Below are positions 30,641 to 41,803 of a stretch of DNA of 64,000 bases, piece after piece. Position 1 is the stretch's first letter; every line of letters begins with the position of its first letter. Source of the stretch: Neodiprion pinetum (lineage: Eukaryota > Arthropoda > Insecta > Hymenoptera > Diprionidae). The position numbers were made by a program, and so were the translations under genes. Under the pieces are notes generated by a model. The model was not told the DNA's origin and searched no databases. It saw only the letters and a list, made by a program, of their open reading frames with translations. The DNA lies in the NCBI RefSeq assembly GCF_021155775.2, contig NC_060238.1:18824542-18888541 (forward strand), in the 5' to 3' direction.

Positions 30641-30965
30641 GCGCTTGGTGATACTACGAAGTCTTACTTACTATATGAGACAAATTTAGTAATAAAAATC
30701 CGTACTGTGATGTACTGTTTGTGATATACTGCTAACTTTGTGCAATTCCTATTTCTGCTAACAATGTTTATTCTATGTTGATAGTAATATGTATAGGTGT
30801 AGAGGGAGATACAAACCCTTCGCGAATAAGCATCAAGACTTACTAAATATAAAAAAACGATGTACTAACCAAAATCCTTACTGTGGTATACTAACTTTAT
30901 GCAATTCTCGTGTTTGTTGATAATTTTTATTTGATGTGTTTGGTTCTATAAGTTTATTAGTAAGC
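30615..30965 (+). repeat. Tandem duplication of the transposase gene 3' end
   Basis: GGAGATACAAACGCTTCG near 30617 recurs as GGAGATACAAACCCTTCG near 30808. The following 150 bases are similar in both (TACTGTG, TGCAATTC, TTTGTTGATA-like blocks). The last codons and the 3' untranslated region were therefore duplicated once. Confidence 0.6.
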
Positions 30966-31230
30966 GATTCAGTGATGTCTGATCATTCAATAAATGTGTG
31001 TCATGTTTTTAAGGCGTCAATTTTATTCCTTATCAACGAATAAAACTGTACCACAACCCGTAAAGATGAATGTATCGTCGTTTTTGGCCATACTTTACCT
31101 AGGTTACTATAGTTTTTAGTGATTTCTGCAGAAATTGTGCATCAAAATGTCAGGGAAAAATAATGATTTTAGTCAGGGAAAACCGGGAAATGTCAGGGAA
31201 TTCCGTGAGCGGAATTGAGTGGCCACCCTG

Positions 31231-33013
31231 TGCTACTAAAGATCGTGTCGTTAGCATTTTATTTGATGAAATCTATCTAACTCCCGAAGTACATTACGAT
31301 AGTCATTGTGATCTATTCAAAGGAATAATTGATGACGGTATTACACGTGAGCCGAAAGAAGCTAGAACTGCTCTAGTTGCAATGATCACATGGATAAATA
31401 AACCAATGAAGCAGGCAGTGGGATATTGGTTGTTGGGAAAGAGTGGTAATTCGGACAAAACTCATCAAATTATGTTAAAAACGATTGAAAATATTTTTAG
31501 CGTTAATTTAGTTGTTAAATGCATGATTTCTGACCAGGGCCCTAGAAATGTAGGATTACTTAAAAAAGTTGGCGTTACTGCAAAAAAGCCATTCTTTAAA
31601 TTACCGGGCATTAATCATAAAATTTTCATAATGTTTGATCCACCACACTTGTTAAAATCGATTCGAAATAACCTGAAAGATAAAAGATTGTATTATCGAG
31701 GGGGCCTTGTAGATTGGAATGAGATTCGCACAGTTTTTAAATTGAGTCAACTGAAACCCTTAAATCTTATACCAAAAATTGGTGAGCACCACTTCAACTT
31801 ATCCACTTTCACTAAAATGAATGTTTCGATAGCCGCACAGATCTTCTCGGAATCGATGTACACGGCCCACCTAGTTTATCGAACGATTTTTCCAGAAAAA
31901 TTTAAAGGGAAGGAAGACAGAACAGGCGAATTTATATCTGATATGGATAAATTATTTGACACGCTAAACTCTCGACTTGAAAGAAAATCATTGCCAAACA
32001 AATTAAATTATGCCATCTCAAAAGAGTCTGAACATTATACATTTTTAACGAATATGCTTGTATATCTTGAGCAATGTAAATTTGAAAGAGGAAATGAACC
32101 ACCTTGTATCAAAGGTTTGATAATAACTATAAATAGTGTTATTCAACTATCGAAAGATCTGCAAGACAAGTATGATATCCATGCCCTGAAAACTCGACGG
32201 TTGAACCAGGATCCGTTGGAAAATTTATTTGCGACAATCCGACAACAAAACGGCTGTTCTCACTATCCATCGCCCGTACAGTTTGAAACGGGAATGCGGC
32301 ATATCTTTATTACCCAATTAACTAAAATTTCCAATGCTACGAATTGTGAAACAGATGATAATGTAATATTTGCTAAACTCAGTAAAATCAATACTTCTAT
32401 TAAACCTATGATAAATCAGATTCAAATTGCAACTCCAGCGAATTCAACAATACCCTTGTCAAGCACTAATGTTACACAGACTTTAGAATCAGAAATAAAT
32501 AAAGAAATTGCAGATTTTACCGAAACCAATGCAGTGTATTACATATGTGGTTACTTGGCTACCAAATTTCTTAAAAACCATAAATGTAAGGAGTGTCAGG
32601 CATATATGATTCTTCCAGATTCCTCTGTGGCTTATAATGATTATAAATTGTTTACGATTATGAAAAACTATGCTAATACAAATGGCCTCAAGTATTCCAC
32701 TGAAACACTTTTTAATATTGTGTTGAAATGGGATCAGAAATTTCAAAATATTATTAAAAGCATTTTACATTACAAAGATATTTCGAATGAAATAAACAAA
32801 GTACTGCGGAAAGAGTGCCCTTTGTTTAAATTATGCTCCCCAGAAGCTACGAATGTATTCATTAATACATACATCAGAATTCGTTGCTATTGGGAAGCAA
32901 GATTCATAAGACGAGCATTAGCGAAGTCCGTAGTACAGTCGAAGAAAGTTGTAGGCGTAGAAAGTAGTAATAAGAAAAATAACGAAAGGAAGAAAATGAC
33001 TAAATTTTTGTAG
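31231..33013 (+). pseudogene. P-element-type transposase, 5'-truncated
   Basis: The frame is open from the hAT junction to the stop at 33013, about 590 codons. Its first part (FDEIYLTPEVHYD with an early acidic residue, then ISDQGPRNVGLLKK) matches the RNase H-like core of P/THAP9 transposases. FMFDPPHLLKSIRNNL and DPLENLFATIRQQNG are hallmark blocks. The C-terminal region holds a Cys pair (CKECQ) and ends in a Lys-rich tail. The N-terminal THAP zinc finger and the GTP-binding start are missing, cut off by the hAT element at 31230. P elements cut and paste with GTP as cofactor. The remaining frame has no internal stop. Confidence 0.85.
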
Positions 33014-33387
33014 TATAATCATGTATTGATATATTGTGATACAACTAGTTTTATCCGAATTTATTGTGATTAATAAAAATATATATCATGTAAATTGTGT
33101 TTTCAATTTATCTCCAATTCCTTCATGATGTTACGTTGCGTGCGTGTGTTTGGCGGAACCAAATTGAATATACCGCCTTTTTCGAATGTTTCACGGTTCC
33201 GACTCGACAGATGGCGCTAAAACTCGTATATCCTCAATTTACATTGCGGCCTTATGGCAGCTTCCACTCTATCCTATACTCTTTGGCATTGAATATTTCC
33301 GCCTTGGCAAGACGTAAATTTTTCAAAGTGACATTTCAAAGTGATCTCAGAGGAGTGAAGATTGTCAAGAGTTCAGTGCATAGAAAG
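33014..33387. other. Region after the P transposase, no gene seen
   Basis: AATAAA near 33074 may end the P transposase mRNA. No P inverted terminal repeat was recognised. Around 33130-33360 the sequence changes to more GC-balanced sequence that may be a promoter or leader for the next gene. Confidence 0.35.
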
Positions 33388-33769
33388 ATGTCGGACGGAT
33401 CTCCAGGAGAGAATCTCGGAGAGAATCTCGGAGACGATCGCGAAGAGGAGCTCGGTGAGGAAAATCACGAGCAGGAAGTGGGGTTAGGTTCCCAGGGATC
33501 AACGGCAGAGTCTCTGCGCGAGATCGAGGATTCGGGAGACGAGGACGAGGAACAGCCCCCCCCCAAAGAGGCACTGTCCGGCAGTAAACCCACAGATTGA
33601 GGTATTAGAGCATAAGGTAGACTGTCTGGCTGCCCTTCTGGCACAGCAGATACAAGCACAGGCAGGGGCACAGAATCCCCAGCGGTCCTCCACATCGAGC
33701 GAGTGTTTTTTGTCAGAACCACAACGAGTTGAGATTGCTTGGGCCGCGGTGGCGCACATGAAGGTTTAA
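33388..33769 (+). pseudogene. Acidic protein of unknown family, frame broken at a poly-C run
   Basis: The ATG at 33388 opens a frame rich in Asp, Glu and Gly, with repeats of GENLG, that stops at 33600. A run of nine C's at about 33557 sits just upstream. If the frame shifts there, an Ala/Gln-rich helical frame (EHKVDCLAALLAQQIQAQ) continues to the stop at 33769. I do not recognise the protein. It may be the first exon of the Myb/SANT gene at 34045, with which it shares strand and spacing. Confidence 0.35.
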
Positions 33770-34044
33770 ATCGAGGCGCGCACAGTCAGTCAGTGCTAAT
33801 CCATCGTATAGTGAACGTTGTAAATATAAATATCAATATCAATTCCAGTGAAGTGCGTTTTTGCTTTGTTTGCATCGTTACTATGATTTCGGTTGGGAAG
33901 TTATTATAATCTACGATGTTTATAATACATGCTATGTCTGATATTGTGAATTATATGTTAGTTTTGTGTGGTTTATAGGTTATGAACATGTGAAAATTTA
34001 ATTCGTTCATGTTTCCGTGACTAATTTTGATTAATTTTTTCTAG

Positions 34045-35197
34045 AAACAAACAGAAGAGACAGGCGAAGGCCACGCCAGCCCAAATCGATTATATGGTTG
34101 ATTATTTTATCTAGCATCCGCACATCGCAACAGGGAAATTTCAATCTCTCCATGGAAAATCGGATTTGGCCGCGTCGTGGGAGCAACTCGTGGAGGAACT
34201 GAACAAGATGGGAAAAGATGAGAGAGGGAAAGACGTAAAATCATGGAAATCAGTAAGTTAATATGAGTATATTATGTTACTTTAAAAGGTGCTTATTGAA
34301 ATTTGGTTGGCGAACATTAGCGCTGAGTTACGATGCTCAACATTACTCAACGTTGAGTTGTTCTGAACACGTCCTTTATTTATCGTACAGAATCTTGAGA
34401 AATAAATTTGCAAATTTGCACCCTTTTACACATCATTTCATATCGCATTTATAAATTTTGCATATTTTACATAATCTGTAATTTTTCATAATAAATGTTT
34501 CAAATTTTTATTCTAGACGTGGCGAGACAACAAGACCACTGTGTCGCAAAAAGTAGCGAAAATTCGAGCAAATCGTTCGAGGACAGGGAATGTTGGTGGC
34601 CCTTGAGTGAAACCGACCGAATGAGAGGAAAAAATTATAGGCATTATGGGCTTCGATTACGTGGAAGGAGTGGAATGCCCTGATGCCTTTCCCGAAGAAC
34701 AGGTAATATTGGTTTTGCACTGATGAAGCAAAATATCGAATGTCATAAAAATTATTTTGGAAAGTCATTTGTTTCTATAAAAACCATTTCAGTTAAACGC
34801 CATAGAGCTACTGGCAGAAGGAGACGAGAGCATACTCGATAAGGATGGCAGCATCTTAACTTTGCAAGACTACGTCGAGGCCGGTGCTCTCGATTACACT
34901 AATAAGTAATCGTTTTTTAATATGCCATTAATTATTTATTAATAAATCAAAAATTGTGTATATATCGCTCATTTGACTTTTGTGTTTTTTTAGATATAGA
35001 AGTTCTCGATAACTTTGATGGCGGGGAGGCAACTTTGGAGGAAGGCTCTTCAATACCTGAAGAAAATACAGACGCTGCATTGCCACCACCACCGCCACCT
35101 CCTCCAGCAATAACACCATCTCCAGCAGATGCATTGGCAGAACCTGGCCCGAGTGGCCTTAATCAACAAGGAAGAGCCTCGAAAGTCACAAGACCTA
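34045..35197 (+). pseudogene. Myb/SANT-like DNA-binding protein gene, broken
   Basis: Four exons with good splice signals can be read: 34045-34252, 34517-34702, 34793-34905 and 34994-35197. The first two encode a Myb/SANT-like fold of the kind found in Harbinger accessory proteins and regulatory proteins: QIDYMVDYF, HIATGKF, SWEQLVEELN, SWKSTWRDNK, then VGG and a LSE-RIIGIMG-like segment. A TAG early in exon 1 and a frameshift near 34605 disable it. Exon 4 encodes an acidic linker, a poly-Pro run and GPSGLNQQGRASKVTRP, and ends at GTAAGT. The next exon may be at 38450, beyond a copia and a hAT fragment, since the splice phases are compatible. Confidence 0.55.
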
Positions 35198-35220
35198 GTA
35201 AGTATCACAAAATCGTAACT

Positions 35221-35536
35221 TGTTTGTTACAAAATATGGAAACATGTATTTAATTATTGAGAATATAGTACATTTGATTATACCCTATAGTCAAATATAT
35301 AGTATAGAGCGCGCTGACGAGTGTGTGAGAGGACACACGCATGTGAGTATCCCCTCTTCCGTATGAGTGTAAGTAACATGACTTCTAGCGGTGTCGAGAC
35401 AAAACGAGTCTCGCTCATCGCTCTCTTGTATTCGAGTCGTCCCAAAGAGCACATGGTGCTGAACGAATGTATCTTATTAATAAACATGGTTAATTATACT
35501 TATTAAAATCCTCTCTATATAAACCTCATTTCAACA
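35221..35536 (+). repeat. Probable copia 5' LTR
   Basis: The sequence begins TGTTTGTTAC and ends CA just before a copia-type primer binding site. It contains TATA-like sequence near 35295 and AATAAA near 35475. No second LTR is present, so the left boundary is a guess. Confidence 0.45.
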
Positions 35537-35548
35537 TGGTAGCAGAGC
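35537..35548 (+). other. Copia primer binding site
   Basis: TGGTAGCAGAGC directly follows the LTR-like sequence. It is the usual Ty1/copia primer site complementary to the internal part of initiator methionine tRNA. Confidence 0.75.
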
Positions 35549-35806
35549 GTGGTTCATTATTCTTTTCATCCCGCATATTCACTCTCGAGTGATATGAGGG
35601 ATATTTAAGTAAGATTAAAAGCCACGTAGTGCGAGAAAATTTTCAAAGTGAAAAATACAAGTGAAAAACTCTTTAAGGAAGAAAAATATTATCACGAATA
35701 GAAGCTAGTAGTATACGGAAAACGAATAATAAGAAAAGTTTTGAGTAAAATCGAAAAATCAGTGTGATGCACGCGGATTTAGTGCAAGCAGAGAGCACTT
35801 GAGTTT

Positions 35807-36517
35807 ATGGACAACGGAGAAACGCCGGAAACGAAGAAAATTATAAAAATTGAAAAGAAAGATTCCGAACACGAAGGAACGTTCGAGAATTACCAAGAAG
35901 TTGAAGAAAAAGCTGAAGTTGAAATACAAGTAGACGAAATGGAGAAGAAAGAATTCGCTATACCGGTGTTCGATGGAGAGAATTACAGTATGTCGAAGAA
36001 GAGAATAGAGATGTTTTTGAAATTGAAGAAGTGCCATGAAGTTATAGAAAAAGAAAAACCCTCATCTGAGATAGACACAACATCGGATGATAATGACCTG
36101 AAGGCGATAAATATTATTTATTGTGCAATATCGAATAAGCAATTGAAATTCGTGTGTGATGAGACCACAGCTTTTGGAATAATAAAAAAGCTAGATAATA
36201 TGTATTTGGAAGAATCTACAGCACTGCAAATCGTATGCAGAAATAGACTTGAAAAAATAAGACTAAATAATTATAGTGACACGACGTCATTTTTCAGTGA
36301 TTTTGAAAGAGCTGTGAACGAATTAAAAAATGCCGGTGCAAAGATAAGCGAAAAAGAAAAGTTAAACTATATGTTGAACACACTGCCTGAATCGTACAGT
36401 TACATAGGCGATTTAATAGACACGTTAAAAGAAGAAGATCAAACGGCAGACTACGTAAAAAGTAAAATTAAGCTTTCCGAGATGAAACACGGAAATGAAG
36501 ATTCTGAAAGAAAATGA
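35807..36517 (+). CDS. gag: Ty1/copia Gag (truncated element)
   Basis: The 236-codon frame begins with an acidic/lysine-rich stretch. It continues with the copia-type Gag fold: VPVFDG-NYS-like start (IPVFDGENYSMSKKR), LKKCHEVIE, a central helical part and LNTLPESYSYIGDLIDTL near the end. The frame ends before any CCHC zinc knuckle. Nothing of protease, integrase or RT follows, because the sequence changes near 36530 to a hAT fragment. Copia Gag builds the virus-like particle around the RNA. The gene sits 260 bases after the primer binding site, which is normal leader length. Confidence 0.85.
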   Translation: MDNGETPETKKIIKIEKKDSEHEGTFENYQEVEEKAEVEIQVDEMEKKEFAIPVFDGENYSMSKKRIEMFLKLKKCHEVIEKEKPSSEIDTTSDDNDLKAINIIYCAISNKQLKFVCDETTAFGIIKKLDNMYLEESTALQIVCRNRLEKIRLNNYSDTTSFFSDFERAVNELKNAGAKISEKEKLNYMLNTLPESYSYIGDLIDTLKEEDQTADYVKSKIKLSEMKHGNEDSERK

Positions 36518-36634
36518 AATGTTTTCGCCACAAACAAAGGAAGACGTTTTAATCTCTTCATAATTGAATCTTCATTCGTATTAGGGATTAGGGTGCATTC
36601 GTATAATTTACAATTGATTAATGATTCACTTCAG

Positions 36635-37984
36635 ATAAATAAAGACCTGCAGAGAGAAAGTCCGGCTTTGGCTTGTCGAAGGTTCAGAGGAAGTCACACA
36701 TATGACAAAAACGCCGAACTAATTCACGAGGTCCACTGTGAATTCAAACTGAGCCCGAAGAAAGTTTTAAAGACCACGACTGACAACGCGTCTAATATGG
36801 TGAAGGCTTTTACCGTATTCAGTCAGCCTCAAGACTTGAATACTCTAGATGATCTTGATGAAGACAATGAGGACGAGCTTGTCATTACAGGAATTTTAGA
36901 GCATGATTCTAATTCTGATGAGCTCCGGCTCCTACCTGAACATCAACGCTGTGCAAGTCATACACTTAATCTGGTAGCTTCTGTTGATATTAAAGCTGCG
37001 TTCAAAGAGCCCTCTGTGAACAGTGGCGTCAGTTACAGTCGATCTCATCATTCGGCATTTGGAAAATGCTCAGCCATATGGAATTTGACGTCGAGATCGC
37101 CCAAAGCAGCAGAGATATATTTAGATATTACAGGAAAAGCGCCCAGTTTCCCTTTTCCGACACGCTGGAATTCAACTTACGACTGCTTGTTGGACTTCAT
37201 TAAAGTGAAAGAGTCTCTCGGTAATGTTTGCAGCGCATTCGAACTCCCTAACTTCAAAGAAACTGATCTAGAATTCTTGGAGGAATATATTGAATGCAAC
37301 AGCCCAATTGCTATAGCTTTAGACAAACTCCAAGGCGACAAGAACTGCTTTTACGGTGGACTGCTCCCAATTTTGGTGCAAATAAGGGAGACTCTACAGA
37401 AGTTGAAACTCCGTCACTTGAAATATTGTTCACAACTAGTAACGGTACTTTTGGCAAGCCTTGAGAAGAGGTTCATTGAGTATTACTCATTCTCATCACA
37501 AACTAATGATGCTATCTTAGTGTCTGTCAGCCATCCGTTCTTCAAATTACAGTGGGTACCTAAGGAAAAAAGAAACGATGTGAAGGATCTTCTCTTCAAT
37601 AAAGCCGAATCACTATGTTCACGTGATACTTCACAAAAAGAAAACGAATCGAGCCAATATAATAAAAGCAGCGAAAGCTTTTTCACGTTCGAGGAAGGAA
37701 CATCTCCCGATGAAAGCATTCTTAATGTTTCCACAAAGAATAGCGTGCAATTGCAGTGCTTGCAATATCTTTAAAATAATAATGACTCGCTAGAATTTCT
37801 AAAACAGTTTCCGATAATTCAAAAGTTATTTGTCAAGTACAAGAAGCCTTTGCCGTCATCTGCACCAGTGGAACGATTGTTTTCCTATGGCTCTATGATC
37901 TTGCGACCCAGAAGGAGAAGCATGAATGATGATACGTTCGAGAAGCAGTTGCTCCTTAAAACGAATACTGCATACATAAAGTGA
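36635..37984 (+). pseudogene. hAT transposase fragment (Ac/ZBED type), frameshifted
   Basis: The exon starts after TTCAG at 36634. It carries the second catalytic Asp in TTDNASNMVKAF, the CxxH in RCASHTLNLVA, and RWNSTYD. The first frame ends at 37774. The last 70 codons, with the dimerisation signature SSAPVERLFSYGSMIL holding the catalytic Glu, are in another frame ending at 37984. The N-terminal zinc finger and the first catalytic Asp are missing. The element belongs to a hAT subgroup different from the one at 28319, because the sequences around the motifs do not match. Confidence 0.85.
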
Positions 37985-38219
37985 AAAAAAAAAGAAACAA
38001 AAAGATAATCGACGTGTATTGTATTACAAATAAGACATAAAAATGATTTCATTATGTATACCATTTTGCATTTAATAAACCATTTTAAATACCTATTTTC
38101 CATTTTTCATTTTAAATGTTCTCGAAGTAACCATTTGCATTTACCCATTTAAATTATGTTTTTGAAAGCATTTTCCATTTTCCATTTTAAATGGATCAAT
38201 TGAAGCATTTTACCCAGCA
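37985..38219. mobile_element. 3' end of the hAT fragment
   Basis: AT-rich sequence with repeated CATTTTCCATTTT-like units (subterminal repeats) runs to TTTTACCCAGCAGTG near 38219, a plausible hAT 3' terminus. No matching 5' terminus remains, so the copy is truncated. Confidence 0.5.
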
Positions 38220-38449
38220 GTGATTATGGAATATGTAGTATCATCCAAAGCTCAATGGCTGAATATAGGATCATAAATACAAAACAGCTTGTGGTTAGTC
38301 GTTCTTAACATCGCACCTTTATAATTATTTTAACATTTTTTCTTCGTCATTTCCCTGTATTGTAATTGATGTTTGCTGTCTCTATAGTATACAGACCAGT
38401 GTTTTAATAAGGTTTCATGTAAAGTAAGATATCTGATTTTTCATTCCAG
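38220..38449. other. No gene seen
   Basis: Probable intron sequence upstream of the DUF4806 exon; it ends with a polypyrimidine tract and CAG at 38449. Confidence 0.4.
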
Positions 38450-39466
38450 GATGCCCTACTTGTAAAAAACTGGCCGGAGAAATTCAAACACTGAAAATCC
38501 TTATCGAAGCTAGCCAAAAGTGGATTACGGAGAGGTTTGATTACATGTCTACCAAGATGCAAGCCATGTTTATATTGTTATCTTTGAATAATCATGCCAC
38601 ATATGAAGATATTGAAGACAAATTTCCTATGACAAGTTTGGAAGACATGGAAGATTTTGTAAATAAACTGAAGAATCCAAAATTGAAACAAAAAATAGTA
38701 TGGATGAATTGAAGTTCGTGACCGTGTAGATACCGTGTTGGCCCGAATAGAAGTCGAGGTTTTTAGTAACCGACTTTACCCTCAAAAACCGAACTCGACT
38801 TATATTCAGGACTTTGTAGGGGATCTGCATTATCAACTGGGAACTTCTTTATAGACCGATAATTGTAATATTCTCGCAATGCAATATTCGCGCACTACGC
38901 GTGCGTGCCTAATCTCGAAGATCGAAAATTTGAACTTCAATTTTTTCAAAGCATCAGTATAAAGTCGGAAATACAAATTGTTTATTAGATGTTTCGTGCA
39001 TGCAATAATTGAGAAAATGAATATTCAGAGTGCAGATAGAGTGGAGTGTAGGGATTCAAAGACAAAACAAGTGAACAAAAACGTTCGTCGTAGTTATGAT
39101 GCGAACTTTAAACTCATGGTTGTGCGAGAAGCCGAAAAATATTGAAAATTGAAATGTCAAAATGAGTGTTATTTGAAGATAAATTAGTTTACTATAGAAA
39201 AATGAAAACGATATCAAAATATGAATTATTGTTAACTATATCATTCATCACGCAATATTATCATTTGGTTAACTTATTCTCATTATAAAACAGTTGAAGC
39301 ACCTCAGACCAGTGGGCGGGATTTCTGCTGACGTGAGGATAGTACTCGTAGAGTATGGAAATATGTACTGAGCGTAAAACTGCAGTACAAATGTAACTGG
39401 ATTGGTCTTAAAGATAAGAAAGCGTTGAAGGATACGCTGTTAAACGTGCTGATTGAAAGTCAGTAA
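38450..39466 (+). pseudogene. DUF4806-type gene, last two exons, broken
   Basis: Exon 38450-38697 encodes CPTCKKLAGEIQTLKILIEA, then the start of a DUF4806 domain (KFPMTSLEDMEDFVNKL). Exon 39294-39466 encodes the rest: VGGISADVR, then in a shifted frame RRVWKYVLS and LQYKCNWIGLKDKKALKDT before the stop. The frameshift of about 13 bases near 39355 disables it. DUF4806 is found in many uncharacterised arthropod proteins; its function is unknown. The intron between the exons holds a pogo-like fragment. The phase of exon 38450 fits the donor at 35197, so both may be one gene split by a copia and a hAT insertion. Confidence 0.55.
38735..39145 (+). mobile_element. Pogo/Tigger-like transposon fragment
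   Basis: The start shows an imperfect inverted repeat around CCCGAATAGAAGTCGAGGTT, a sequence style usual at pogo-type ends. An ATG at 39017 opens 42 codons (RRSYDANFKLMVVREAEKY) that match the start of the helix-turn-helix DNA-binding domain of pogo/Tigger transposases, then stop at 39145. The catalytic part is absent. Confidence 0.6.
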
Positions 39467-40062
39467 TAATAATTGTGATTTCAAATTCACCTGATTAATT
39501 GATTAAATGTGGCAGCCTACAAAAAAATTTAAACTGTATATTGTTCCTATTATATTATAACTAAAATGTCTGATGGAAAGACATGAATTTTGATATACAT
39601 ATTATGTGTATAATAGACCAAATATCACAGAAATATACCTGAAGTTTCTAATTAATGTCCAATAAAAATTAGTATTAAAAGAGAAAGAACGATTACCATT
39701 TCTTTCCGAAACATGAACTTTGTTTTATTATAACTCGAATATTACTCATGAGAATGCACCTAAAGTTTCCATTCAATTTCTGAGAAAAATTGGTCTTAAA
39801 TGAGTAACAGTTGTTACTTATGTCTTAGACATTAAGTTATGGGTAAAATGACTAATAAACAGCAGTATTTCTCACCGGACGAAAAGTCGTAATAATCGTA
39901 TAAGGAACATGAGTCTCCTGATGCTATTGTGCAGTTGAAAGAAATTGCATTTAAATTCAAACTTCAAAAGTGAAAATCAAAACTACTTACTCAAAAAATG
40001 TTGCACCAGTATGGAATTTGTTCCTAATAATGTTATAAGGAAAGTTACTAATGTCATACTAT
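39467..40062. other. No gene seen
   Basis: AT-rich sequence with no recognisable coding or repeat structure. Confidence 0.4.
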
Positions 40063-41450
40063 TCAATGTATATTTCTTACCAATAAATTATGGAAATTGT
40101 TGTCCGGATTTACATCTGTGGATTTGTTTCTAGCGGTGCTTGGTTCTGCGTTTTTAACTTTGTAGTCTGCCCTTTTGTTAACACTATTGTTGTCCTCATG
40201 GGTTGGATTGCAGTAGGGGGCGCCCACTTCTAGCCAGTCCTCTAGCACTTCAAGTTGCTCATATTCGTTTTCACTTGTCAGTTTTCTGCCGGGTTCACTA
40301 AAGCTAGCATCATGGGTCGGTTCGAATTGTTCAGAGCTGTGAGCTAGCTGCGAGCTTTGATGCATGTCGTTACTGGTTCATTGTCACTCGAGTCATCTAA
40401 CTCTATTGGGTATTTGTTTATTGCAAATAAGTGCGAAATCATCGAATTTATATATAACACATCTGCGTCGAGGCTGGTGGCTGCGATGATGGCCAATCGT
40501 TCCGATTGAGGTGGTAGAATAATTTTGTTCGTGCAAACTAGAACTTTTCTAAGGTCGGTGGCAAACGCTATTCTGAACAAATTAATAATATATATGTTTC
40601 CGGGGTATTCCATCAATTCTTTGATTAGTTTCTGATATGAACAACGGTGTAATTATGAATTGTGTGATAAAGGCTTCAAGTTCATGAATGGCTGATTTCA
40701 GTTGTTCGCCCAAATTTTCTTCTTCTGATAAGATTATTATGAATTGCGTCCTTGATTTCTACTCCTTGAACCATGTTTCTACTCCCTTTGGATTAGTATG
40801 TATTTTTTATGGCCTTACCGCATTTACGAGTGATTTTCCTTCTGAATGTATGGGTTCGTCGTATTCATTTGCGAACCAAAAATTGCTCCCTTCTTTGTTT
40901 CTATATGATCTCGAATTGTGATTGGGTTAGAGCAGACCACAATATCTTCGATTACGACAGAATTAGATTTTATAGGTGGTTCTTTTTTCTTTTTGCTCTG
41001 TTAAATTTTCGTCGGGTGGTAGCGTCTCAATTTTTTCAACATCGTGAAATTCCAGCAGCACGAGTTTCAGCAATTTACCCACGCTGTCTTTTTCATTCGA
41101 ATTTGATTGTTTTGAGCTATTTTCACTAGATTCAATATTTTCCTCTAGCACTTGAAATTACTCGTATTCGTTTTTGCTTTCAGGTCCTTTGCTCGGTTCA
41201 TTAAAGCTGTCGTCGTTAGTCGTTTTCAATTCAGAGTTATAACGCAGTTATCGTTAGAGGTTCTTCGTTATCCGAGTCGTTCGACGTTGATGGATGTTTT
41301 TTTATTCTGAACGAATATCAAGTGATCGAGTTCCCGGAAAGCGTGTCTGTGTTGAGGTTGGTTTTACCGGCCTTATAGACGACTGTATATTCTATTCGGC
41401 AAGCTTGATTTTCCATCTTAATAATTGTAAAGTTGAGTCTTTCACTGAAT
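40063..41450 (-). other. Degenerate minus-strand coding remnant with an internal duplication
   Basis: The minus strand reads in short open pieces broken by stops. Two segments about 0.9 kb apart resemble each other: one near 40230-40400 (FEPTHDASFSEPG, ENEYEQLEVLEDWLE) and one near 41110-41240 (SELKTTNDDSFNEP, KNEYE, FQVLEENIE). The piece VLVCTNKIILPPQSERLA at about 40500-40560 recalls the segment between protease and RT in some gypsy elements. This may be an old tandemly duplicated retroelement remnant, but I cannot assign it firmly. Confidence 0.3.
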
Positions 41451-41616
41451 ATCACCAAAATAACGGTTGATGATCGGTATCAAACACGAATTTCCTTTCG
41501 TACAGATACCTAAGATTGGAAATAGTAAACACTGTATATAATAACGAGCAGCTCTCTTTATACATATATATATATATGTACATATATATATCAATAATCT
41601 GTGTACACGTGGCGGT
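41451..41616. repeat. TA/CATA microsatellite
   Basis: A short run of TATA/CATA dinucleotide-type repeats lies at about 41560-41590, to the left of the Harbinger end. Confidence 0.5.
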
Positions 41617-41803
41617 TGATAGCGTTTTCGAGTGAACGCTCTCAGAGCACTCCAGGAGCGAGTTTTGTGTTCGAGTGAAAACCGAGCAGGTTGAGTGTAG
41701 CGACCGCATGTTCGAGTGACGGTTGAAATACTAAATTTTGATTGGTCTATGAACAAAAATCTGCTCGGAAAGCAGGGGTCAGAGCGGTTCGAGCAAAACA
41801 AGT

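Larger units (their letters stand above)
25193..31230 (+). mobile_element. hAT transposon with CAGGGTGGCCAC ends
   Basis: The left end starts CAGGGTGGCCACCCG at 25193 and the right end is GAGTGGCCACCCTG at 31230, giving terminal repeats of about 12 bp. Both subterminal regions carry several copies of TCAGGGAAA and AACCGGGAAA, likely transposase-binding sites. A full transposase frame lies at 28319-30640, and a 1 kb inverted repeat at 25520-26525. The flanking 8-mers, TGTAAATT on the left and TGCTACTA on the right, do not match, and the element separates two unrelated truncated elements. Confidence 0.85.

Noticed and set aside
39900..40060. Continuation of a pogo or DUF4806 gene
   Set aside because: No motif of either family and stops in every frame.
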